The translations under genes and the position numbers were made by a program. From assembly GCA_009774615.1 (NCBI GenBank), contig VSOC01000095.1, positions 1 through 14,314 of the forward strand: a DNA stretch of 14,314 bases. Reading direction: 5' to 3'. The notes beneath the pieces were generated by a model. That model worked only from the letters and a program-made list of their open reading frames with translations, did not search any database and had not been told where the DNA came from. Below, piece by piece: positions 1 to 6,803 of the stretch. Numbering within the stretch: the first letter of the stretch is position 1; each line of letters opens with the position of its first letter. The DNA comes from Lachnospiraceae bacterium. Lineage in GTDB: Bacteria; Bacillota; Clostridia; Lachnospirales; Lachnospiraceae.

Positions 1-93
1 GATTTGTGAATTTTTATGGCTGATTCAATGAAGTTAATAAAATTTAGCATAGAACAAAAATAGTAAAAAAATTTAATCATAACCTTGACATAA

Positions 94-372
94 ACCGGAC
101 TTTCTGCTTTTCAGGAATTGGAGAAACTGGAGGAGGAAAGAAGGGAAAGCAAAGAGCATAATGAGAAGCATGAAAAAGGAAATTTTGCAAATCAAAGGAA
201 GAGCGGTTCCAAGAATTTAATTGCCAAGCCAAAAGGAACAGCCAGCAATGAAAGCATTGAAAATACCAGAAGCCAGGGCAGAACTGGCTGCGAAACTAAA
301 TTCGCCCATATAGGCAGAAACGAAACGCTCTTGGAAATTTTTACGGACAAGGAAGGTGAAAGCTATGATTAA
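94..372 (+). pseudogene. Unidentified coding remnant
   Basis: An open frame runs from about 94 to the stop at 370-372. It encodes a very charged start (AFQELEKLEEERRESKE) followed by low-information sequence. A second frame (ATG at 161) gives MRSMKKEILQIKGRAVPRI and then a stop, and it continues after the stop as LKIPEARAELAAKLNSPI with a second stop near 303. That second frame looks more protein-like than the long one. I read this as a decayed gene end split by stops and shifts, possibly the tail of a larger protein. I do not recognise the family. No ribosome binding site supports a new start here. The following ORF overlaps its last bases. Confidence 0.3.
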
Positions 373-775
373 ATTAAGCAAAGATTCTGTTGAAACAAAT
401 TTAGGCGTATTTGTTGATAAACTTTTTTCACATCCGGAGGTTAAATGTATTAAAATTAAAGAACTGGAAATTTCCGGGGATAATAAAAATAAAACGATAA
501 TATCAGCCGTAAATAAAATCTATCATGATGCTTACAGTAATATCAATTGGTCGATAGAGAAAATTTATCAATTTTGGTTTGTTCAAATTCAGGCACTTGG
601 AAAGCTTTACCGCAATGATTTTTTGATAAGCAGCCATCTTGCAAATAGCAATATCAATGAAACATTCGTACAGCAAATGGTACTGCGTGATTTAAAATAC
701 CATACAAATCATCACCAATATGGCGATAAGGAAGATTTAATTTATTTAAAATACACGGGACAATGCCCTTATTAA
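365..775 (+). CDS. Hypothetical protein, 136 aa, possibly a 5' gene fragment
   Basis: The start is placed at ATG 365 rather than the in-frame ATG at 356, because GGAAGGTG lies at proper distance upstream of 365. The 136-residue product is soluble and AT-rich, begins MIKLSKDSVETNLG, and has no signal peptide or membrane segment. Its C-terminal part contains a His-rich stretch (YHTNHHQYGDKED). I do not recognise the family. The frame stays open for another 59 codons after the TAA at 773-775 (ENIVFNKIADKLYSAALAYD and onward), so the stop may be a nonsense mutation in a once longer gene. With the DUF3969-like piece downstream, an immunity-type or accessory gene is possible, but this is a guess. 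Confidence 0.45.
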   Translation: MIKLSKDSVETNLGVFVDKLFSHPEVKCIKIKELEISGDNKNKTIISAVNKIYHDAYSNINWSIEKIYQFWFVQIQALGKLYRNDFLISSHLANSNINETFVQQMVLRDLKYHTNHHQYGDKEDLIYLKYTGQCPY

Positions 776-1053
776 ACAGAAAATATTGTATTTAATAAAA
801 TCGCGGATAAGCTTTATTCTGCAGCGTTGGCTTATGATGAACTTGTTACATTTTTTATCATGATTACGAACCCGGAAGTAAGGATTTCTTTGCTATATGG
901 AAATCTTATGAGGAACACAGGAACAATTGTTTTATCGAAGAAGAGAAAAAGATATTAATTAGTATTATTGGAACATTAGAAGCGATTAAAGCAGGCGGAT
1001 TGTCCATTACGGAAACAGAAAAACTTTTGTTTTCTCCATACATGGTACGCTAA
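776..1053 (+). pseudogene. Frameshifted remnant ending in a DUF3969-like tail
   Basis: Two protein-like readings meet in this stretch. The frame of the preceding ORF continues after its stop as ENIVFNKIADKLYSAALAYD and reads on to a TAA near 955. From 841 a different frame becomes the sensible one: YEPGSKDFFAIWKSYEEH, then EEEKKILISIIGTLEAIKAG and a C-terminus GLSITETEKLLFSPYMVR, stopping at 1051-1053. The last 35 residues resemble, from memory, small DUF3969-type proteins, which end in an amphipathic helix plus an EAE-LFSP motif. No start codon or ribosome binding site serves this frame, so it is read as broken. The rest, up to 1180, holds no gene that I can see. Confidence 0.4.
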
Positions 1054-1140
1054 CTTAAAAAAAGAAAATATAACGAATCCTTGATTAATCTAGTAGAATA
1101 TTGAAACGATATCACTTATTTTTCAAAAGGACGAATGATT

Positions 1141-1146
1141 TATAAT
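1141..1146 (+). promoter_or_regulatory. Possible -10 box for the zincin gene
   Basis: TATAAT lies 34 bases before the start codon at 1181. No good -35 hexamer is visible at the right distance (only a T-rich stretch near 1118-1123). The call rests on the -10 box and on its position in a gap between a decayed gene and an intact one. Confidence 0.3.
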
Positions 1147-1180
1147 TAGGCGGTTATATTGGGATAAACAGGAGAGAAAA

Positions 1181-2362
1181 ATGAAACAAAAAGTACAATA
1201 TCCTGATTTCACAGAACAATTAAAGGCTTATAAAACAAGGTATAATAAAACTTTAATGGCATGTTTAAATTCTGAACATTTGTCAGAAAAGATGTTTTTT
1301 TCTGGCGAATTTACTATGCAGGTACTTTATGAATTTATTGAACTCTACGAAAAAAAATATCCTGAACGAAAACAGGCTTTTAAGAAATTTTTTCGCAGAA
1401 ATGATAATGGATTTTTTCATCATATGGCAAAGATAAAATGTATGTCTTATATGCTGGATGAAAAAACAGTTGTCCGGATGAGCGAATTGATGAATAAAAG
1501 AAATGGTATTTATATGCAGTTATTTACCGAAAGTAATCCTGTTCCCCATGGGGCATCGGCGTATTTTGGAAGAGATTTCTGGGGCAGGCCAAGGATTATG
1601 TATTATGAAATAGATAGTAAAAGTCGGCTGCATCCTCCATATAAAACATTTTTTCATGAATTCGGACATGCGTTGGATTCTCTTATGGTGAGGGGAAGCG
1701 GATTTCTAAGCGATCGTTTTCGATGTACAAAACAGGCAGAATATAAAGAATTAAGCTATGATCATTCGGTCAATCAGATTTGCGTGAACAGGGTGAAAAC
1801 TGTTTATACAAAAACGATTCATGAATGGGCAGAATTGGATGTACAAAACGATATTATTCAGGCAGCCATGGATTTATTCCAGGGAAGGATTTCCGGAAAC
1901 AGCCGCAGGCGATATTTAAGTCTGACAATTTCTCCCTTAAAAAAATATTATATTATTGACTATACTGTATACCATCTTTTTTTAAAGCCAGATGGATGTG
2001 AACAGTTAGCTGGTCTTTCAGGAAAATTATATTTTGAAGAAATAAGCGATTTATATCATGATGTGAGAGAAGTAATGAATAAAACAATATTTGCCAATTA
2101 TAAAAATATGATTGTTCTGCCAAAAGATTTATTTGGAGGAATTACAAATAATCAGTTGGGGGGAGGACATAGCAGCGATTACTGGTTTAAGGGAAATCGA
2201 AGGATAAATAAAGTATCCAGAGAAGCATTTGCAGGATATTTTGAATATAAGACAACGATAACCGATTCCGTTTTTCAGAAACATCTGATCAATCCATATC
2301 AATGTATGCCAAATACAGAAGCTGCGCTGGGGGCTATGTTAGGTGTTGTATTGAGGAAATGA
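1181..2362 (+). CDS. Zincin metalloprotease-like protein (lethal-factor-type HExxH toxin domain)
   Basis: This 393-aa protein starts at an ATG with AGGAG upstream. Residues 159-166 are HEFGHALD, a zinc-binding HExxH with the extended GH and D seen in zincin toxin domains. About 190 residues later, GGGHSSDYWF (327-336) precedes REAFAGYFEYK, in which E348 is a good candidate third zinc ligand. The same order (HExGHxxD, then GHxxxYW, then EAFA) is known from anthrax lethal-factor-like and phage-head-associated zincin domains. The N-terminal 150 residues are charged and helical-looking, with no signal peptide or membrane segment. Expected role: a zinc-dependent endopeptidase, perhaps an effector or toxin. 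The substrate is unknown. No partner gene directly follows. An alternative is an ordinary intracellular peptidase. The catalytic fold call is fairly sure; the toxin role is inference. Confidence 0.65.
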   Translation: MKQKVQYPDFTEQLKAYKTRYNKTLMACLNSEHLSEKMFFSGEFTMQVLYEFIELYEKKYPERKQAFKKFFRRNDNGFFHHMAKIKCMSYMLDEKTVVRMSELMNKRNGIYMQLFTESNPVPHGASAYFGRDFWGRPRIMYYEIDSKSRLHPPYKTFFHEFGHALDSLMVRGSGFLSDRFRCTKQAEYKELSYDHSVNQICVNRVKTVYTKTIHEWAELDVQNDIIQAAMDLFQGRISGNSRRRYLSLTISPLKKYYIIDYTVYHLFLKPDGCEQLAGLSGKLYFEEISDLYHDVREVMNKTIFANYKNMIVLPKDLFGGITNNQLGGGHSSDYWFKGNRRINKVSREAFAGYFEYKTTITDSVFQKHLINPYQCMPNTEAALGAMLGVVLRK

Positions 2363-2488
2363 AAATAGGATTCTATACCCAAATTATCGGGATTATAATG
2401 TGGAAATGAGAGTTTTGCTGCTGCCTGGATATCAGAAAATAGACATAAAATATTAATTGCAATTATCGACAAAAAATCCTAAATATGC

Positions 2489-2517
2489 TTGACAAAATAT
2501 GGAAGGCGCTTTATAAT
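2489..2517 (+). promoter_or_regulatory. Consensus sigma-A promoter of the M56/BlaI operon
   Basis: TTGACA (2489-2494), a 17-base spacer, and TATAAT (2512-2517) match the sigma-A consensus at every position. The expected start site, about 2523-2526, falls at the first arm of a palindrome, so this strong promoter is probably held off by a repressor. Confidence 0.9.
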
Positions 2518-2523
2518 CAAATG

Positions 2524-2550
2524 TATTAGAAAAAAATTATATATCTAATA
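2524..2550 (+). promoter_or_regulatory. Palindromic operator, probable BlaI-type repressor site
   Basis: TATTAGA (2524-2530) and TCTAATA (2544-2550) are perfect inverted arms of 7 bases separated by 13 AT-rich bases. The site begins 6 bases after the -10 box, so a bound dimer would block initiation. BlaI/MecI-family repressors bind such dyads in front of their own operons, and a gene of that family lies 1.5 kb downstream. The arm sequence differs from the staphylococcal TACA/TGTA core, so assigning it to this repressor is an inference from position. Confidence 0.75.
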
Positions 2551-2583
2551 ATATCGTTATATAGCAAAAGATGGATTGGGATA

Positions 2584-3930
2584 ATGCTGAAAGAAATGTT
2601 TATGGCAGCCTTTAAAAATCTTCTTTTTGTGATGTCACTTTCCGGAAGCGTGATTTTTCTTATGTATATTATTTTCTATCCATTGGCAAAGCGATATTTT
2701 TCGCTGCAATGGAAATATACAGTGCTGAAAATAGCAGTTGCCTTTTATTTAATACCATTTTCCAGCTTTAAATATTTGATTTTAAAGGGAATGTATCATT
2801 TGGGATTGTGGGAGCAGAAGAAAATATTCCAGAAAACAGATACTATAGTTTCGGAATACATGATTATTTTTAGTCGAAAACTTCCGCAGTTCTCTTTGAA
2901 GGTAAAGCAGATATTGGCAGTAATGCTTTTGATGAGTATTGTTGCGGCAGTGATTTTTTTAAAGCAGGCCATAGCTTACCGGAAGATGAGCAGACTATAT
3001 TTCACAAGTGATGAAAATGAAGAAGATAAGTACAGGAAGTGTTTTTTATATCTGAAAGAGGAACTGAACATTAAGAAGAAAGTAAAATTTATTCGTTCAG
3101 AGCATTGCCGCACGCCGATGTCGGGAGGACTTTTTTCACCAGCGATCGTTTTTCCTGTACAGGAGGATGAAACGCTGGAGGAAGGGACGTACCAGGATAT
3201 TATTAAGCATGAATTGGCACATATAAAACATCGCGATTCACTGATGAAATTTTTAAGTGGGGCAGTGATGATAGTGCACTGGTTTAATCCGCTGAGTTAT
3301 GCCCTGTTTTATGAACTTTCGATAGTCAGTGAAATGTATGCAGACAGTGTGGTTTTACAGGGAAAGGGCGATGAAGAACGCTGCAGATATGGAAAGATGA
3401 TTTTGGAACTTGCTGCGAAGAGTGAAAATGCAGGAGAAAATCGATTCTTTTCAGGTGCAGCGAACAGAAGTACAAAAATAATGTATAGAAGGAGAGTATT
3501 AGAGATGAGAGCAAATCGAAAAACGAAGCGTATGTTATCTATTCTTACAGCAGGAGTTATTTGTATGGCAGGCGCTATGACGGCTTTGGCGTATGAACAG
3601 TCAAATATATATTATGATGAAACAGGTTATATGATGAGTACGAATATTTCGCTTGTAGCTGGAGATGTAGAACAAAAAGTGGAAGTTTTGCCTTATGATT
3701 ATTATTGTATAGATGATAATGGCGGTATTCATGATTTAAGTAATGTCGATAAAGATGCCAGAGCTATATGTATTCATGAATTTATTAGCGGGACAGCAAT
3801 TGAGCATCAAGATGATGGAAAGGGAGGATGTATAGTAAGGAAATATAAAGCACAGATATGTGAGATTTGTGGATATGCAAAGGGAAAAGAATTAATAAGC
3901 ACTACGACATATACCAAGTGCCCGCACTAA
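2584..3930 (+). CDS. M56-family (BlaR1-like) membrane metalloprotease sensor with Cys/His-rich ectodomain
   Basis: This 448-aa protein has the BlaR1/MecR1 layout. Hydrophobic segments lie near residues 14-33, 46-66 and 108-126, and a last one at about 317-337. Between the third and fourth lies the gluzincin domain: TPMSGGLFSPAIVFP (177-191), HELAH (209-213), and E250 in SEMYAD as likely third zinc ligand. In this family the protease is triggered by an outside signal and inactivates the cognate repressor. Unlike BlaR1, the C-terminus (338-448) is not a penicillin-binding domain. It is a short extracellular region with C375, C396, H398, H408, C416, C426xxC429 and a KCPH end, suggesting metal binding or disulfides. 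The signal is unknown, and beta-lactam sensing is unlikely. The ribosome binding site is weak (GGATTGGG). It is transcribed from the operator-controlled promoter upstream, with the repressor gene 127 bases downstream. Confidence 0.85.
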   Translation: MLKEMFMAAFKNLLFVMSLSGSVIFLMYIIFYPLAKRYFSLQWKYTVLKIAVAFYLIPFSSFKYLILKGMYHLGLWEQKKIFQKTDTIVSEYMIIFSRKLPQFSLKVKQILAVMLLMSIVAAVIFLKQAIAYRKMSRLYFTSDENEEDKYRKCFLYLKEELNIKKKVKFIRSEHCRTPMSGGLFSPAIVFPVQEDETLEEGTYQDIIKHELAHIKHRDSLMKFLSGAVMIVHWFNPLSYALFYELSIVSEMYADSVVLQGKGDEERCRYGKMILELAAKSENAGENRFFSGAANRSTKIMYRRRVLEMRANRKTKRMLSILTAGVICMAGAMTALAYEQSNIYYDETGYMMSTNISLVAGDVEQKVEVLPYDYYCIDDNGGIHDLSNVDKDARAICIHEFISGTAIEHQDDGKGGCIVRKYKAQICEICGYAKGKELISTTTYTKCPH

Positions 3931-4010
3931 TTTCCGTAAATCCTCACAAAATAACAAAATTCATCTAATGGTACTAATAATTTGGGCAATGCAGGCAATA
4001 AAGTAATCAT

Positions 4011-4040
4011 GCCGCAAATCTGGCAATCAAGCCGCAAATC
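4011..4040 (+). repeat. Short direct repeat before the repressor gene
   Basis: GCCGCAAATC occurs at 4011-4020 and again at 4031-4040, exactly 20 bases apart, just before the ribosome binding site of the repressor gene. Same-face spacing could suit a binding protein, but it could also be a local duplication. Confidence 0.4.
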
Positions 4041-4057
4041 AAGGAGAAGATGATACA

Positions 4058-4438
4058 TTGATAAAGAAAAATTATGGATTAACCAACACAGAGTTATTAA
4101 TCATGGAACTGCTGTGGTCGGAGGGGAGGCCGATGTCTTTTCGGGAAATTATGGATGTAGCTACAAAGGAGTGGAAAAAGGACTGGAAGGTGCAGACATT
4201 GAATACTTTCTTAAACGGGCTGCAGAAGATGGGAATGATTCGTGCAGAACGGTCGATGACTTCCAGCTATAACGTATATTATCCTCTGTATACTAAAGAA
4301 CAGCACATTCATAAATGGACGAAGGAAATGGTAGAAGTATGTTATGATAATTCCTTCCGTCGCCTGGTCAGTGCTTTTATTGGTGATGGTAAACTATCCA
4401 AAGAGGATGCAGAGGAACTGAAAAAGCTATTGGATTAG
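4058..4438 (+). CDS. BlaI/MecI/CopY-family transcriptional repressor
   Basis: This 126-aa winged-helix protein starts at TTG 4058, served by AGGAG at 4042-4046. The nearby ATG at 4050 runs into a stop at once. The N-terminal half has the family pattern: LTNTELLIMELLWSEGRPMS, then WKVQTLNTFLNGLQKMGMI (recognition helix), then a wing with YNVYYPLY. The C-terminal helical part (about 80-126) would dimerise and carries the region that the partner M56 protease normally cuts. It should repress the operon through the dyad at 2524-2550. It lies third in order behind the dyad and the M56 gene and just ahead of the core cluster, which may share its transcript since no terminator was seen between them. 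Confidence 0.88.
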   Translation: MIKKNYGLTNTELLIMELLWSEGRPMSFREIMDVATKEWKKDWKVQTLNTFLNGLQKMGMIRAERSMTSSYNVYYPLYTKEQHIHKWTKEMVEVCYDNSFRRLVSAFIGDGKLSKEDAEELKKLLD

Positions 4439-4449
4439 CTATTGGATTA
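4426..4449 (+). repeat. 12-bp tandem duplication across the repressor stop codon
   Basis: GCTATTGGATTA is present twice, head to tail (4426-4437, 4438-4449). The stop TAG (4436-4438) sits at the junction, so the second copy is untranslated. It looks like a recent slippage or duplication event and leaves the protein end unchanged. Confidence 0.85.
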
Positions 4450-4543
4450 ATTTGCGTTAATTCTTTCATAGCTATCAAAGGATTTTTGCCCGTTGCTGTG
4501 AACATGTGGACAGTAACAAATGAACAGAAGAAGGAAGAAAAGC

Positions 4544-6757
4544 ATGAGAATACCAAAGCAGATGCGGACATCCCTTCTGGCTTTGACGGCAGTTTTTCTA
4601 TTCTGTATTATCATTGTGTGTATGGCTTTTGCAGAGGAAACAGAGTTTGCAGACCTTACCGAACAAAATGCATCCGCTGAAGCCGAAATTGTATTTTTGC
4701 TGGATACCAGTGAGAGTATGAAAACGCAGGACAGGGCCATGCGTGCTGTTGATGCTATCCGGCAAGGAGCTTACAGTCTGCCGTCGAATTACCCGGTGGG
4801 CATGATTTCCTATGGCACGGAAGTTTGGGAGGTTATGCCGTTAAGCACAGACCGTCAGAAGCTGGATATGCAGTTGGATCAAATACAATATGGCGGCTAT
4901 ACAAATGCCGGAGCCGGACTTTCTCAGGCGGTTGCTCTTTTTTCAGAATCTAATGAAAAAGAACGATATATCATTATGCTGTCCGACGGCGAAATCGATA
5001 TGCCGGATACTGAAAGAGCACGTCAGTCCAGAGAAGATTATCTCCAGGCAGCAGCCGATGCAAAAGAAAAGGGAATTAATATTTTCATCATAGCTGTGGG
5101 CAATGCGTGGAAAACGCCGCAGGTTCATATCTTTGATGCTGCCGAAATGACCAATGGAGCGATTTACTTTGAAGGCCAATCCGGTTCCCTGTCGCAGATT
5201 ATCGGAAAAATTACAGGTGAACGTATAAGCTTTCCACGCGAAGCATTGGAGATAACAGATAGAAGAGATGGAGAAGCCGTTATACAGGCTCCATTTCCTG
5301 TCGGAGCAAGCCGTGTAAGTATCCTTGTTCTTAACTCAGACGGGATCGAACAAGTGACGGTAAAGGATAAAATAAAGGAAGCTGACGAAACAAAAGATAG
5401 AGTAACAAAAGATAAAGCAATACAAGATAACGGAGAAAAGGGCGGCAAAACAAAAGATAACAAAACAAAGGCCAGCGAAACAAAAGATAAAAACGCTGAG
5501 AGTACCAAAGAAGAAAACGCTGAAATTACAGAAGACAGAAAGGCTATTTTAGGTGCAGCGGATATAAAAAATACAAAGGATATAGAGGATACAAAAAGCA
5601 CAAAAGATAAAATAACAGGAAAAATCATCACCGGAAAGTATTTTGCTGTGGCAGAATTTGATTCTCTGACTTTTTTAACATCGGAAGAATCTAATCCGAT
5701 AGAACTGCACATCTACGCCCCGGAACTTTCCTCTGTCCAGGCGTATTTATGCACAGAATTTGATATAACGCCGCAGCTAAAGGTGGATTATCGGATAGAA
5801 CCTGTTTCCCCAATTTTACAAGCTGAGGCTAAGCAGACAGCACCATCCTTTCAGCATTTTGCAGATATAACAATTACGTTTACGGATACAAAGGATAACC
5901 AAACCATCCTCTTTGCCGAACCCCCTTTTTCGGGAAGAGAAATTACCTTCTTTCTCAATGGGGAACCCTATACAACGGCGATAAATCATGGAAAAATTCA
6001 GCAGACCATTCCGGCAGACGAGATAGAGCAGGTGGAGGTTTTCGTAGATCTTTATTTCCAGGATACCATTTGTCATATCAAGCAGCCTGGCCCGATTCAG
6101 ATTCCCAAAACACCTGACCCCAAAATCCCGGAACCTGCTCCAAAACCTGATTATCGTCCTCTGTGGATTGTGCTGGGCATATTGGCAGCAATGCTTCTTT
6201 TATTAAGCTTCTGGTATCTGAAAAAGAGCCATACAACAATTATCTATATGGCTCAGCCGCAGACGCCAAACAATCTGTCGCAAAAATCTCAGCCGCAACC
6301 CCAATTACCTAAACCCCGATCATCTAAAAACCAATTGCCGAAAACCCAACTACTGCAAAAACGGTTCCCTCAGGTAGTCGGCACCTATACAGGAAAGTTC
6401 AATCTTTACCTGATACAAACCGCAGAGGATCTGGATATTCCCCCGCAAACTTATCGGCTATTCGGTCGTCAGGGAGAACCTTTGACGCTGGCACAAATCC
6501 TGTCTTCCTGTGAAGTAAAACTTGGGAAAATCGGTGAAGAAGGGATTGTTTTTTATCCGGGACCAGATCATTCGGTCATTGTAACCAATCAGTCAGAATA
6601 TTGCACGGTTCTTAAAAAAATGGAGATTTTGAAAAAAGGGACAGGCTATCCTGTTTATTATAATGAAAAAATCACCATTACCTTTGAAGATGGCATAACG
6701 GAGATGGAAGTGCATTATAAAAATTTAAAGCCAAGTGAGAAACAAGCTTACGGATAA
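4544..6757 (+). CDS. Secreted VWA-domain membrane protein with cytoplasmic FHA-like tail
   Basis: The start is set at ATG 4544 (AAGGAAG just upstream). An ATG at 4520 would add eight charged residues and lacks a site. The product is 737 aa. Residues 1-30 are a signal peptide ending AFA. A VWA domain (about 47-230) has a full MIDAS: DTSES (54-58), T120 in GGYTNAGAG, and D148 in LSDGE. Residues 270-360 are a Lys/Asp/Thr-rich linker with repeated TKD units. Residues 361-515 look like beta-rich outer domains. A Pro-rich stretch leads to a TM helix at about 539-558. A second Pro/Gln-rich linker follows, then a divergent FHA-like module (about 615-725) with GKIGEEG and YYNEKITITFEDG. The VWA part probably binds a protein ligand through a metal ion outside the cell, and the tail may dock a cytoplasmic partner. 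It is the first gene of the core cluster, 46 bases before the sheath-like gene. Confidence 0.75.
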   Translation: MRIPKQMRTSLLALTAVFLFCIIIVCMAFAEETEFADLTEQNASAEAEIVFLLDTSESMKTQDRAMRAVDAIRQGAYSLPSNYPVGMISYGTEVWEVMPLSTDRQKLDMQLDQIQYGGYTNAGAGLSQAVALFSESNEKERYIIMLSDGEIDMPDTERARQSREDYLQAAADAKEKGINIFIIAVGNAWKTPQVHIFDAAEMTNGAIYFEGQSGSLSQIIGKITGERISFPREALEITDRRDGEAVIQAPFPVGASRVSILVLNSDGIEQVTVKDKIKEADETKDRVTKDKAIQDNGEKGGKTKDNKTKASETKDKNAESTKEENAEITEDRKAILGAADIKNTKDIEDTKSTKDKITGKIITGKYFAVAEFDSLTFLTSEESNPIELHIYAPELSSVQAYLCTEFDITPQLKVDYRIEPVSPILQAEAKQTAPSFQHFADITITFTDTKDNQTILFAEPPFSGREITFFLNGEPYTTAINHGKIQQTIPADEIEQVEVFVDLYFQDTICHIKQPGPIQIPKTPDPKIPEPAPKPDYRPLWIVLGILAAMLLLLSFWYLKKSHTTIIYMAQPQTPNNLSQKSQPQPQLPKPRSSKNQLPKTQLLQKRFPQVVGTYTGKFNLYLIQTAEDLDIPPQTYRLFGRQGEPLTLAQILSSCEVKLGKIGEEGIVFYPGPDHSVIVTNQSEYCTVLKKMEILKKGTGYPVYYNEKITITFEDGITEMEVHYKNLKPSEKQAYG
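5390..5609 (+). repeat. Dispersed ACAAAAGATA units encoding TKD linker
   Basis: The exact decamer ACAAAAGATA occurs at 5390, 5405, 5450, 5480 and 5600, and always encodes Thr-Lys-Asp in the VWA protein. Degenerate copies lie between. Spacing is irregular but a multiple of three, as expected for an expandable, disordered, highly charged spacer. Confidence 0.8.
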
Positions 6758-6803
6758 GCGCATCTTGGAAAACACACAGGAATTCAACAAGGAGGAGCAA
6801 GCG

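Noticed and set aside
85..113. TTGACA near the left end as a promoter
   Set aside because: The matching position 17 bases on is TTTTCA, a poor -10, and no intact gene with a start signal follows.
2584..4438. Beta-lactam resistance regulon (blaR1/blaI)
   Set aside because: No beta-lactamase or PBP2a gene is present, and the sensor lacks a penicillin-binding domain.
5390..5609. CRISPR-like repeat array
   Set aside because: Units are only 10 bases, irregularly spaced, and in frame inside a coding linker.
5164..5712. 182-codon open frame on the - strand
   Set aside because: It is the antisense of the Lys/Asp/Thr-rich linker in the VWA gene. Its Ser/Phe/Val repeats are the complement of AAAGAT-type codons, and it lacks a ribosome binding site.
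6735..6803. GTG start extending the sheath-like protein by 23 residues
   Set aside because: It overlaps the VWA gene. ATG 6804 is preceded by a near-perfect AAGGAGGAG.
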